Positions 16,901 to 24,860 of a DNA stretch of 64,000 bases are shown piece by piece (position 1 is the first letter of the stretch; each line of letters begins with the position of its first letter). The stretch is from the NCBI GenBank assembly GCA_034678485.1, contig JAXDBU010000187.1, positions 1-64,000 on the forward strand. The letters run 5' to 3'. The notes under the pieces were generated by a model. It searched no databases. It had not been told where the DNA came from and saw only the letters and a list, made by a program, of their open reading frames with translations. This DNA is from PLanc-01 sp034678485. GTDB lineage: Bacteria; Planctomycetota; Phycisphaerae; Sedimentisphaerales; Anaerobacaceae. A program made the position numbers and the translations under genes.

Positions 16901-19003
16901 GGCTTGGCGAGCAATACGGTCTACGCGATCTGTCAAGACCAGGAAGGCGTACTATGGTTCGGAACCGAACGAGGGCTTTCGCGCTATCACACTCGGATTG
17001 CCTTGCCCCATGTCGGGATTGTCACTTTACAGGCAGATCGTCGATTCGCCGACCTGACCGAGATCCCCTCGCTGACCTCGGGTCGGCGCCTGAGCGTTTC
17101 CTACCGGGCCCAGGATTTCACTACCTTGCCGGAGAAGCAACAGTATCGGGTGCAGATCCGCAGGGCAGGGGAAAGCCTAACGCATACGAGTGAAGCCGCA
17201 GTTCCGGCGAGCAGCTCCCTCGTGAGCTCCCCCACCAGAGCCACGGTTTTCGATTGGACGCCGAAGGAACGGGGTACCTTTGTGTTCGAAGTGCAGGCCG
17301 TGGATCGGGATCTCAACTACTCTGAGCCTGCCCGGCTCACTCTGCACGTGGTTCCGCCGGCGTACCTGAATGCCAGGATCGTCATCCCCTCTGCCGCGGG
17401 CCTGCTTGGTTTGCTCGGCATCCTGACCTTCCTGGGCACGGGCGTGATTGCCCATCGCCGCAAGGCCAGGCAACTCCCAGTCCAGTTGCTTGAGAATGAA
17501 CGCCAAAGAAATGTGCTCCTGCAAGGGGCACGGGACGCCGCGGAAACGGCCAATCAGGCCAAGAGCCTCTTCCTGGCGAACATGAGCCACGATATCCGGA
17601 CCCCTTTGAATGCGATTCTGGGCTATGCGCAGATCCTGCTGCGCAAGCCGGACCTGCCGGCCGACACACGCAGGGCAGTATCCACCATCGCCGAAAGCGG
17701 CAATCACCTGCTGTCGCTGATTAATGACATCCTGGACATCTCCCGGATAGAGGCCGGACGACTGGAGCTGACTCCAACAGATTTCAACCTGGCGTATTTC
17801 ATCGAAGGTCTCTCCTCTGTATTTCGACCTCGCTGTGACCAGAAGGGGCTCAGTTTGCGTGTAGAGTGGGATGGACTGCTGAAGGAATCTGGAAGGCATG
17901 ATTTGCTTTCACACCCCGTTCGCCGGATCATCCATGCCGACGAGGGCAAACTCCGTAAGATTCTCAGCAATCTGCTCTCCAACGCCGTAAAGTTCACGGA
18001 CTCGGGCGAAGTCGTACTGAGAATTGGCGAATTCCCCCAGGAGGCTATCCCGCCTTCGGGTGGAAACGCTCGTCTTTCGAGTCTGAGATTCGAGGTTCTG
18101 GATGCCGGCATCGGCATTCCTTTGGCAGACCAGGCGACTATTTTTGACACTTTCGCCCAAAGTGAGCAGGGACGCACCCGGGGCGGCACCGGACTCGGGC
18201 TGGCGATTGCCAAGCAGTGTGTGGAACTCATGGGCGGGTCCATAGGGATGGAATCCGCCCCCGGAAAGGGCTCGCATTTCTTCCTCACCGTGCCAGTTCA
18301 GCCGGAGACAGCGGCAACGGGATCAGATGACTTGGCGTTCCGGCCTGGCGGTCGGCCTCGGGTCATGCGGCTGGCGGACGGCCAACGGGTCCGCGCGCTG
18401 GTCGCAGACGACATCCAGGAGAATCGAGACGTGCTGGCACAACTGCTGAGGGATGTGGGAGCCACGGTGAGTACCGCTGCCAGCGGTAGGGAAGTCCTGG
18501 AAGCGGTGCGGGCGTCGTCCCTCGACATTGTCTTCATGGACATCCGCATGCCGGACACCGATGGTTTGACGGCAGCCCGGGAGATCCTCCGTATGGTGGC
18601 GCCGGGTCGTCCAAGGCTCGTAGCGGTCTCCGCTTCGGCCCTGCTCGAACAGCGGCGGGAATACCTGCAGGCAGGTTTCGAAGGATTTCTTCCCAAACCC
18701 ATTGATGCTGAGCAACTTTACGCCCTGCTGGCACGGCTCTTGCAAGTGCAGTTTGATTATGGCGGACCCGAGGCGGGCATGGCACGTCTTGGGACGTTCT
18801 CTTTGCCCGGCGAACTGCTCTGCCGCCTCCGTGCAGCTACGGAGGCATACAACGCGACGGAGCTGACGCGCTGCCTGGAAAAAGTCGAGCGACTCGGTCC
18901 GGACGGTCGCGAGTTGGCCGAGCACCTGCGCAACTGGATCGAGCGCAGCGAGCTCGACCAGGTCAGGTGCATCTTGGCGCAGGTTGAGAGTTCTCAGTCA
19001 TGA
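13946..19003 (+). CDS. Hybrid sensor histidine kinase with LamG and 14-blade propeller sensor, 1,685 aa
   Basis: A signal-like N-terminus (to ~residue 28) leads into a LamG/concanavalin domain (~32-205, 'DYVQLPSS...TVESWVKW') and two carboxypeptidase-regulatory-like beta-sandwich domains (~245-430). Next come fourteen 'LWIGT-x-GLS-x-YDG-x-F' repeats (~440-1025), enough for two seven-blade propellers, a Y_Y_Y domain (~1045-1140) and one membrane segment (~1148-1172). The cytoplasmic part has a HisKA domain with phospho-acceptor His1215 ('NMSHDIRTPLN'), an ATPase domain with N, G1 and G2 boxes ('LLSNAVKF', 'DAGIGIP', 'GGTGLGLA') and a receiver domain with Asp1532. Architecture matches Bacteroides hybrid two-component polysaccharide sensors, except that no AraC DNA-binding domain is attached. 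Output probably passes to the overlapping sigma-54 regulator. The ligand is unknown; LamG suggests a carbohydrate. Confidence 0.92.
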   Translation: MEVLVHEHLYRAVICFVIGAATGVNHAQNRVLQLDGGGDYVQLPSSAVQDLDEATVESWVKWEEFGYYSQAWGFGSGQTWNVMCLTTREYSNSLQFFIYERQRLHRILVPDVLRQNQWCHIAAVSGPAGMHLYLNGVLIGQHEYQGSFSAIPLGEGAYLGRSQWPSNTDFHGQLDEIRTWDVARTAEQINASMFTHLKRGEAHLVGLWTFDSDDAADASGHGHDGVLRGDARCVEADLPTPGELARPSVVSGEVTDEAGTRLADASIALAHDMRVVAATRTDGAGRYKIVFYPDLPVYDLTATWGDKAEWRQGLEVVPGQCHEMNLTPRTAVSLTGTVVAYDGSPHPAVVIQAVPATESGPPANPTAVQSDERGHFQFINLRPGPYRVRCYVGDRYVYYATTNTLSTASPGDVLQVEQGRAVQDVDMRIAPFKKGLWRTYTYLDGLADDYVGAIESDTTGRIWFGTPTGLSVFDGRVFTTFTQKDGLVSNGVNTICPDSEGRLWIGTENGLSLYDGRTFANFTARNGLMGKIVRSLFQDSQGRIWIGTDEGLSRYDGGKLIICADRENLPGNSSVNAIVEAGDGNLWLGTGTGLVHYDGRHFRTLTADDGLVCDTVRALYRDHRGVLWIGTLQGLSSYDGRTFVNYTVADGLAHDKVNSIEGEADDRLWLATDHGVSLYDGQGFVTLSPSDGLAYWPVGAVHRDPHGAVWFGTILGGVSRYDDSSLVSFTIRDGLAGNAVHAISEEPKGTLWLGTSGGPTRYEGRRFTSFAGRDGLPDEPITSLYRTPDGVLWFGTRDSGLHRYEGGSTRAINSAYGFVDAHITTICRGHDGWLWVGHSAWGISRVDPAALTVESLPLPRGLTNIHTRSIYPAEDGTTWIGTLGSGLLRYDGRQCTHFTTEDGLLNMQVEMIRPGLDGMLWLATKDGISRYDGRRFVNLTMQDGLPDDYITTMFQDRQGKFWLGTQSAGVIAYDGTTFSTLDTRDGLASNTVYAICQDQEGVLWFGTERGLSRYHTRIALPHVGIVTLQADRRFADLTEIPSLTSGRRLSVSYRAQDFTTLPEKQQYRVQIRRAGESLTHTSEAAVPASSSLVSSPTRATVFDWTPKERGTFVFEVQAVDRDLNYSEPARLTLHVVPPAYLNARIVIPSAAGLLGLLGILTFLGTGVIAHRRKARQLPVQLLENERQRNVLLQGARDAAETANQAKSLFLANMSHDIRTPLNAILGYAQILLRKPDLPADTRRAVSTIAESGNHLLSLINDILDISRIEAGRLELTPTDFNLAYFIEGLSSVFRPRCDQKGLSLRVEWDGLLKESGRHDLLSHPVRRIIHADEGKLRKILSNLLSNAVKFTDSGEVVLRIGEFPQEAIPPSGGNARLSSLRFEVLDAGIGIPLADQATIFDTFAQSEQGRTRGGTGLGLAIAKQCVELMGGSIGMESAPGKGSHFFLTVPVQPETAATGSDDLAFRPGGRPRVMRLADGQRVRALVADDIQENRDVLAQLLRDVGATVSTAASGREVLEAVRASSLDIVFMDIRMPDTDGLTAAREILRMVAPGRPRLVAVSASALLEQRREYLQAGFEGFLPKPIDAEQLYALLARLLQVQFDYGGPEAGMARLGTFSLPGELLCRLRAATEAYNATELTRCLEKVERLGPDGRELAEHLRNWIERSELDQVRCILAQVESSQS

Positions 19004-20604
19004 ATGACAATAGAACCAGGATCCTTGTTGCAGATGATATTGCTGCGAATCGCACCCTGCTCCGGCAGACCCTGGAGCCCGCCGGATACGATGTTCTCCT
19101 GGTGCCCGGGGGCGAAGAGGCGCTGAGTGTCGCCCAGCGGGCCGGGCCTGATCTGATTCTGCTCGATGTCATGATGCCGGGGCTGAATGGTTTCGACACA
19201 TGCCGTCAATTGAAACAGCAGGCATCGACACAGAGTATCCCGGTGATCTTTATCACGGCCAAGGACGACAGCGAGAGCGTAGTGCAGGGTTTCCGTGTCG
19301 GCGGCGTGGACTACATCACCCGCCCCTTCAACGAAGCGGAAGTCCTGGCCCGTGTCGATAATCACCTTCGGATCCACCAGCTCACCGAGCAATTGCAGCA
19401 GAGAAATCGCCAACTACAAGATGAAATTGCCCGACGCGAGCAGGCGGAAGGACAGTTGGCCCGGGCCGATGGTCAACTTTCGATGATCTCCGAACAGGAG
19501 GCACGGCGCTGGGGAATCGAGGGCTTTGTCAGCCGCAGCCCCACGGTCTGCGCTATCTTGAACGATGTGCGCCGGCTCCAACAAGCCGAGAGGACCGCCG
19601 TGCTGATCACGGGCGAAAGCGGCACAGGCAAAGAGCTGATTGCTCGCGCCATCCACTTTGGCGGTTCAAGGTCCGGGAAACCGTTTATCGTCATGAACTG
19701 CTCTGCGATTCCTCGGGAGTTGGCCGAGTCGGTGCTCTTCGGCCACATGCGCGGCGCCTATACGGGAGCGCACGAGACCCGCAAAGGTTACTTCGCCCTG
19801 GCAAACGGCGGGACGCTTTTCTTGGACGAAATCGGCGACATGCCGCCAGAATTGCAGCCGAAGCTGTTGCGTGTTCTGGAAGATGGTCGTTTTACCCCCT
19901 TAGGTGGTACGGAGGAGCAACAGACAGACGTCCGTATCCTGTCGGCCACGAATCAGGACCTGCGAAACAGAATCGCTCAAAAAGAGTTTCGCCAGGACCT
20001 CTACTTCCGTCTCGCCCAGTTCACCGTGGTCGTGCCGCCACTGCGGGAGCATCCGGAAGACATCGCACTGCTGGTCGAACACTTCCTCGAAATGTTCGCG
20101 ATCGAGATGGGAAAGAAGCGTCCCCGCCTGAGCGGTGAAGCCCTTGCTGAACTGCAGGGCTATGGCTTTCCCGGCAACGTCCGCGAGTTGAAGAACATCA
20201 TCGAGCATGCCCTCATCAAGAGCGGCGGAGCCCCTATCCGGCCCGAGCACCTGCATCTGCTTGGCGAGGCCGACACCTCGGCCCGATGCGCCGCGACCAA
20301 CGTAGGCGCCTGCCCCGCGGAGGATTTTGAACGCCGCAAGGAACTCGTCATCAAGCGGGCACAAAAGCCATCAGCCCAGAACGAAGAACCGGGTCAGGAG
20401 CAGTCTGTACCCTTGATGACCGACGAGGAAAAGATCTTCGCCTATGTCAAGCAGCACGGCAGCATCAACAACTCCGAATGCCGCCAGGTGCTCTCGTCCG
20501 ACTACGATCACGCTTCCTATCTACTCAAGAAGCTCCACAGCTACGGGCTGCTCGTGCGTGAAGGCGACGGACGTTGGGCCCGCTATAGCCTGCCTTTGCC
20601 CTGA
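19000..20604 (+). CDS. Sigma-54-dependent response regulator with non-Fis C-terminus, 534 aa
   Basis: The start overlaps the kinase stop by four bases (ATGA), so translation is coupled. Residues 1-125 are a receiver domain with phospho-acceptor Asp56 ('LILLDVMMPG'). A short coiled linker follows (~128-160), then an AAA+ sigma-54 activation domain with Walker A GESGTGKE at 205-212, the sigma-54 contact loop GAYTGA at 252-257 (Tyr replacing the usual Phe) and Walker B 'LFLDEIGD'. The C-terminus is not the usual Fis-type helix-turn-helix. Instead residues ~470-534 ('EEKIFAYVKQHGSINNSECRQ...YLLKKLHSYGLLVREGDGRW') look like a winged helix. It should activate sigma-54 promoters when phosphorylated by the kinase; a consensus promoter lies 377 bases past its stop. 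Confidence 0.92.
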   Translation: MNDNRTRILVADDIAANRTLLRQTLEPAGYDVLLVPGGEEALSVAQRAGPDLILLDVMMPGLNGFDTCRQLKQQASTQSIPVIFITAKDDSESVVQGFRVGGVDYITRPFNEAEVLARVDNHLRIHQLTEQLQQRNRQLQDEIARREQAEGQLARADGQLSMISEQEARRWGIEGFVSRSPTVCAILNDVRRLQQAERTAVLITGESGTGKELIARAIHFGGSRSGKPFIVMNCSAIPRELAESVLFGHMRGAYTGAHETRKGYFALANGGTLFLDEIGDMPPELQPKLLRVLEDGRFTPLGGTEEQQTDVRILSATNQDLRNRIAQKEFRQDLYFRLAQFTVVVPPLREHPEDIALLVEHFLEMFAIEMGKKRPRLSGEALAELQGYGFPGNVRELKNIIEHALIKSGGAPIRPEHLHLLGEADTSARCAATNVGACPAEDFERRKELVIKRAQKPSAQNEEPGQEQSVPLMTDEEKIFAYVKQHGSINNSECRQVLSSDYDHASYLLKKLHSYGLLVREGDGRWARYSLPLP

Positions 20605-21088
20605 GTGACAGATGCGCTGAGCAGCGCGGGATAGCACCTGCTCAAGGCCCTCATGGTTCGCAGGGTTGTCCAAGACACTCCGGTCTTGGCATTGGCCCAT
20701 ATGGATAGTACCTGCCTGTGCGCCTGGGAGCAAGCTCCGGCGTTATCGCATCACAAGCACTCCACGTGAGGAGACTATCGCCCCTTCAGGCGGCGGTCTC
20801 TAAGCAGGCTATGAGTGCTGTATGGGGAGTCTATGAGCAGCCTACAAGCACGCTCTGGACGGGGGTAGCCCAGGGGGGGGACACTCTCCAGAGATCAGGC
20901 TGGGAGCGGCTGACCTGTCCAGGCGCGTGGAATCCGGGATAGGGGGCATTGCGCATATGTCGGAGGGAGATTCGCGTCTCTGGTATGAGTGTTGCTAAGG
21001 ATTCTGCTGGGTATGGCGCTCTGGCCAGAATTGTCACAGCATGGTGTGCCCAGGATCACAGTGCGGTTCCTGCGAAAGGAGAGAAGTC
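20605..21088. other. Regulatory intergenic region upstream of first sulfatase
   Basis: These 484 bases hold no gene. They carry a sigma-54 promoter (20981-20996), a short perfect dyad GGAGCAAGCTCC (20727-20738) and a small hairpin GCGCT-GAGC-AGCGC after the regulator stop. The dyad is about 250 bases before the promoter, a usual distance for an activator site, but one short palindrome is weak evidence. Confidence 0.5.
20981..20996 (+). promoter_or_regulatory. Sigma-54 (RpoN) promoter, full consensus
   Basis: TGGTATGAGTGTTGCT fits the sigma-54 consensus TGGYRYR-N4-TTGCW at every specified position. The GG (20982-20983) and GC (20994-20995) pairs have the required 12-base spacing. The predicted start of transcription is near 21007, 82 bases before the sulfatase ATG at 21089. 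A sigma-54 activator gene ends 377 bases upstream on the same strand, which supports function. Confidence 0.75.
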
Positions 21089-22702
21089 ATGAAACAAATG
21101 TCAAGAGTCTTCATCACGTTCGTCTGCGGATTTGCTCTGGCGGCACTTGCCTCGCCGGCAACAGTGGCGGGGCAGGGCAAGAAGCCAAACATACTGGTCA
21201 TCATGGGCGACGACGTCGGGCAGGCCAACATCAGTGCCTTTACCAAGGGGCTGATGGGCTATCGCACGCCGAACATTGACCGTATCGCGCAAGAAGGACT
21301 GCTCTTCACTGACTACTATGCCGAGCAGAGCTGTACCGCCGGGCGGTCCACGTTCATCACGGGCCAGAGCGTCTTTCGCACGGGTTTGAGCAAGGTGGGG
21401 ATACCCGCTGCCCCCCAGGGACTGCGGAATAACGACCCGACGATCGCCGAGATGCTCAAGCCTCTGGGCTACGCGACCGGCCAGTTCGGCAAGAACCACC
21501 TCGGTGACCGCAACGAGTTCTTGCCGACTGTGCACGGGTTTGACGAGTTCTTCGGCAACCTCTACCACCTCAACGCTGAGGAGGAGCCAGAGGACTACAC
21601 ATATCCACAGGATCCGAAGTTCCGCATGATGTTCGGTCCTCGCGGTGTCCTCCGGTGCAAGGCCAGCGACCGGGACGACCCGACGGTGGACCCGCGCTTC
21701 GGCAAGATCGGCAAGCAGACCATTGAGGACACGGGGCCACTGACCAAGAAGCGAATGGAGACGATCGACGATGAGACCTCGGCCGCGGCGATTGATTTCA
21801 TCCAGCGGCAGACCACGGCCCGCAAGCCTTTCTTCTGCTGGTACAATGCAACACGTATGCACGTCTGGACTCACGTCAGGCCTGAGCACCGGAGTCCCCG
21901 GGGAGCGACGGCGCTCACCGAGTACGCTGACGGGATGATCGAGCATGACGCCACGGTTGGCACTCTGCTCAAGACGCTCGACGACCTGAGCATCGCGGAC
22001 AACACCATCGTCATTTACACCACCGACAACGGCCCGCATGCCAATACCTGGCCGGACGCCGCGACGACGCCGTTCCGCAGCGAGAAGAACACCAACTGGG
22101 AAGGCGGTTTCCGCGTGCCCTGTTTCATTCGCTGGCCGGGCCACATTACGGCTGGTCAGGTCACGAACGAGATCGTGAGCGGTCTGGACTGGCTGCCGAC
22201 GCTGGCGGCCGCCGCCGGCGATCCCGACGTAAAGCAAAAGCTGCTCAAGGGTTACGCCGTGGGCGACACAACGTATAAGGTCCACCTCGACGGCTACAAC
22301 CTGCTACCCTTCCTCACTGGTCGAGAACCGAAGAGCCCGCGCCGTGAGTTCTTCTATTTCAGTGATGATTGCGAGTTTCTGAACCTGCGCTACGAGAACT
22401 GGAAGTTCGTTTTCGCAGAGCAGCGCTGCACCGGTACGTTTGCCATCTGGGCCGAGCCCTTCACGCCGCTTCGTATCCCCAAGTTCTTTGACCTGCGAGC
22501 GGATCCTTATGAACGCGCCGACGTCACGTCGAATACCTACTACGATTTCTGTGTAAGACACATTTATCTCATGGCACCCGCCATAATCTACGTCGAGAAG
22601 TTCATCGAAACCTTCAAGGAGTACCCGCCAAGCCAACTGCCTCAGTCTATCAGGATTGAACAGGCGCTGGACAAGATGAAGCAGGCTGGCGGTGCCCTGT
22701 AG
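21089..22702 (+). CDS. Secreted sulfatase (formylglycine type), 537 aa
   Basis: ATG 21089 follows AAGGAGAG and gives a clear signal peptide ('VFITFVCGFALAALASPATVAG'). The mature protein starts 'KKPNILVIMGDDVG', the metal-binding Asp pair of type I sulfatases, and has the activation motif C82-T-A-G-R, in which the Cys is oxidised to formylglycine. The 'GKNHLGDRNEFLPTVHGFDEF' block and 'TTDNGPHANTWPD' are also typical. Such enzymes hydrolyse sulfate esters outside the cytoplasm. The Cys form needs a maturase (FGE or anSME) encoded elsewhere. It is 60-65 percent similar by eye to the sulfatase at 36237. It is the first gene after the sigma-54 promoter and is followed by a HAD hydrolase gene. 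The substrate is unknown. Confidence 0.93.
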   Translation: MKQMSRVFITFVCGFALAALASPATVAGQGKKPNILVIMGDDVGQANISAFTKGLMGYRTPNIDRIAQEGLLFTDYYAEQSCTAGRSTFITGQSVFRTGLSKVGIPAAPQGLRNNDPTIAEMLKPLGYATGQFGKNHLGDRNEFLPTVHGFDEFFGNLYHLNAEEEPEDYTYPQDPKFRMMFGPRGVLRCKASDRDDPTVDPRFGKIGKQTIEDTGPLTKKRMETIDDETSAAAIDFIQRQTTARKPFFCWYNATRMHVWTHVRPEHRSPRGATALTEYADGMIEHDATVGTLLKTLDDLSIADNTIVIYTTDNGPHANTWPDAATTPFRSEKNTNWEGGFRVPCFIRWPGHITAGQVTNEIVSGLDWLPTLAAAAGDPDVKQKLLKGYAVGDTTYKVHLDGYNLLPFLTGREPKSPRREFFYFSDDCEFLNLRYENWKFVFAEQRCTGTFAIWAEPFTPLRIPKFFDLRADPYERADVTSNTYYDFCVRHIYLMAPAIIYVEKFIETFKEYPPSQLPQSIRIEQALDKMKQAGGAL

Positions 22703-22718
22703 CCGCCGGGCGTCCCGC

Positions 22719-22739
22719 AGTCGCAGTGCGACTTTCCCT
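22719..22739 (+). terminator. Possible weak hairpin after first sulfatase
   Basis: AGTCGC and GCGACT pair around a 3-base loop and are followed by TTTCCC, 16 bases after the sulfatase stop. The stem is short and the T-run only three bases, so partial termination or an RNA-processing hairpin is as likely as a full terminator. Confidence 0.3.
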
Positions 22740-22875
22740 CGCTCGACTACGTGCACCGCTCATAGGAACATTGACTCAGATGGTCACCGAACCGGCTGGA
22801 ACGGAGAGGCGAAGCGAAAAGCTGCTCCTGCCTTTCTCCGTTCCCCCCGGTTCGAATGAGAAGGAAAAGAAAGCT

Positions 22876-23865
22876 ATGAAACGGCTGAATTACGTCGTAC
22901 TCGCTGTGCTCGCCGGGCTGGCCGTGGCAACGACCGCGTATGCTGCCGATCCGTTGCCTTCCTGGAATGACAGCTCCGCCAAGAAGTCCATCCTTCAGTT
23001 CGTTACTCGGGTGACGCAGCAGGGCTCGCCGGAGTTTGTATCTCCGGCCGAACGGATCGCGGTCTTTGACAACGACGGCACGCTCTGGGCGGAGCAGCCG
23101 ATGTACTTTCAGTTCCTGTTCATGCTCGACCGTGTCAAACTGCTGGCGCCCCAGCACCCGGAGTGGAAGACAGAAGAACCGTTCGCCTCTTTGCTCAAGG
23201 GTGACGTGAAAGCGACCCTTGCGGGCGGCGAACGAGCCTTGGGCCAATTGCTGATGGCCACACACGCAGGCATGACCACGGAAGAGTTTGAGAAGATCGT
23301 CAGTGATTGGATCGCGACCGCGAAGCACCCCAAGACAGGGCGGTTGTTCACCGAGATGGTGTATCAGCCGATGCTCGAACTGCTTGCCTACCTGCGGACA
23401 AATGGATTCAAGACGTTCATCGTCTCCGGCGGCGGCATCGAGTTCATGCGTCCGTGGTCGCAGCGAGTCTATGGCGTGCCGCCAGAGCAGGTCATCGGCA
23501 GCAGCCTCAAGACGAAATTCGACATGCGCGACGGCAAACCGGTGCTTGTCCGTCTGCCCGAAATTCACTTCATAGACGACGGCCCTGGCAAGCCCGTCGG
23601 TATCCAGATGCACATTGGCCGTCGTCCACTGGCGGCCTTCGGTAATTCCGACGGCGACCTGCAGATGCTCCAGTGGACCGCCGCGGGCAGTGGCCCACGC
23701 TTGTGCCTGTACGTCCGCCACACTGACGCCGAGCGGGAATGGGCGTATGACCGCCAGTCCTCGATTGGCCGCCTGGACAAAGGCCTCGACGAAGCATTGG
23801 CGAAGGGTTGGACCATCGTCGATATGAAGAAGGACTGGAAGACCGTCTATCCTGTGGAGAGATAG
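22876..23865 (+). CDS. Secreted HAD-superfamily phosphohydrolase, 329 aa
   Basis: ATG 22876 gives a signal peptide ('YVVLAVLAGLAVATTAYA'). Motif I is 'VFDNDGTLW' (nucleophile Asp65, acid Asp67), motif II is the Ser in 'TFIVSGGG', and 'FGNSDGDLQML' carries the motif IV acids. These make it a HAD hydrolase, probably a phosphatase. Being exported is unusual for HAD enzymes, and this family of exported members tends to occur beside sulfatase genes. It lies between a sulfatase and outer-membrane genes on the same strand, so it may remove a phosphate from the same or a related substrate. Upstream in-frame starts are possible but would bury the signal peptide. Confidence 0.88.
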   Translation: MKRLNYVVLAVLAGLAVATTAYAADPLPSWNDSSAKKSILQFVTRVTQQGSPEFVSPAERIAVFDNDGTLWAEQPMYFQFLFMLDRVKLLAPQHPEWKTEEPFASLLKGDVKATLAGGERALGQLLMATHAGMTTEEFEKIVSDWIATAKHPKTGRLFTEMVYQPMLELLAYLRTNGFKTFIVSGGGIEFMRPWSQRVYGVPPEQVIGSSLKTKFDMRDGKPVLVRLPEIHFIDDGPGKPVGIQMHIGRRPLAAFGNSDGDLQMLQWTAAGSGPRLCLYVRHTDAEREWAYDRQSSIGRLDKGLDEALAKGWTIVDMKKDWKTVYPVER

Positions 23866-23897
23866 CAGATAACAGGACGAAAGGAGAAAGCAACGTT

Positions 23898-24713
23898 ATG
23901 AAGGCTAAAGAGGCATGGGTCGTGTGTTTGGCGGGTATGTTCTGCCTGTGTAGTTTCTCGGGCGCGAAGGCCCAAGAACAGCCGGCTCACAAGATCACCG
24001 CTCAGGAAGTAGCGGAGATGCTGGCCGACCCATCGGCGACGATCACCTATCTGAATGCAGCCTATCGAACATACCAGGACGTGGGCCCAAACGACGATAC
24101 GAACCAGGAGCTTCGATTGAACGGCGCAGGTTTTCTCAATCTGCCGAACGATACGTCGGTGCTGTACCGGGCGTTTCTGCCCTTGTATTCAACCGAGTTC
24201 CCGTTCGATGACCAGGGCGTGGGCGACGCTCTGCTCTCTGCGTATTGGGTCCCCAAGAAGGGCAACTTGATCCTCGGCTATGGCGGCGCGCTGATCACGC
24301 CGACGGCCTCCGAAGACTACTTCGGCTCCGGCAAGTGGTCAGCGGGACCAACGCTCGTCGTGGCCCAGAAGGTGCCGGGGAAGTTCACGGTCGGCGGATT
24401 GCTCACGCACGTCTGGTCTTTTGCAGGCGAAGAGGACCGCGACGAGGTTAGCCTGACCACCATCCAGCCCGTGGCGACGTTCTTCCTGAACAAGAAGGGC
24501 ACATCGGTCAGTCTCATGTCGGAAACCACGTACAACTGGCAAGCCGATGAGGACCCGTGGCAAGTGCCTGTGACTGTCGGACTTGGTCAGATCCTGCCTC
24601 CGATCGGCAAACAGTTCATTGGGGTAGCCGTAGCGGGCACCTACTACGCCGAAAAAGCCGACTATGCGCCGGAATGGGACATCCGGCTGACCGCGTCGGT
24701 TGTCTTCCCCTGA
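23898..24713 (+). CDS. Outer-membrane barrel protein (phenol MetA-like family), 271 aa
   Basis: ATG 23898 follows AAGGAG and gives signal peptide 'VVCLAGMFCLCSFSGAKAQ'. After a helical segment ('KITAQEVAEMLADPSATITY') come amphipathic strands ending with 'WDIRLTASVVFP', a C-terminal aromatic strand typical of outer-membrane barrels. The pattern matches transporter-like barrels of the MetA phenol-pathway/'neuromedin U' group (PF13557), thought to pass hydrophobic compounds. The match is by pattern, not search. It is 32 bases after the HAD gene, suggesting one operon, and would supply an outer-membrane channel for the sulfatase locus. Confidence 0.75.
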   Translation: MKAKEAWVVCLAGMFCLCSFSGAKAQEQPAHKITAQEVAEMLADPSATITYLNAAYRTYQDVGPNDDTNQELRLNGAGFLNLPNDTSVLYRAFLPLYSTEFPFDDQGVGDALLSAYWVPKKGNLILGYGGALITPTASEDYFGSGKWSAGPTLVVAQKVPGKFTVGGLLTHVWSFAGEEDRDEVSLTTIQPVATFFLNKKGTSVSLMSETTYNWQADEDPWQVPVTVGLGQILPPIGKQFIGVAVAGTYYAEKADYAPEWDIRLTASVVFP

Positions 24714-24744
24714 GTCGAGAGCGTTCTTGCTCCGACCGGACAGG

Positions 24745-24780
24745 GCGAAGATCAAATTCTGGATGGCGAGTCTTCGCTTT
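24745..24780 (+). terminator. Possible terminator after the MetA-like barrel gene
   Basis: GCGAAGA (24745-24751) pairs with TCTTCGC (24771-24777), followed by TTT, with a 19-base loop. The loop is long and the T-run short, so confidence is low. Confidence 0.3.
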
Positions 24781-24860
24781 CCAGAAAGAAACGGCCTGGC
24801 GTATTGCCCGCGTGGGCAGTGGATCTGAAAGGTAAGGCATCTTAGAGACAAGGAGAACGA

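Noticed and set aside
21101..22285. 394-codon open frame on the minus strand across the first sulfatase
   Set aside because: It is antisense to the sulfatase gene with an arginine- and valine-rich composition and no recognisable motif.
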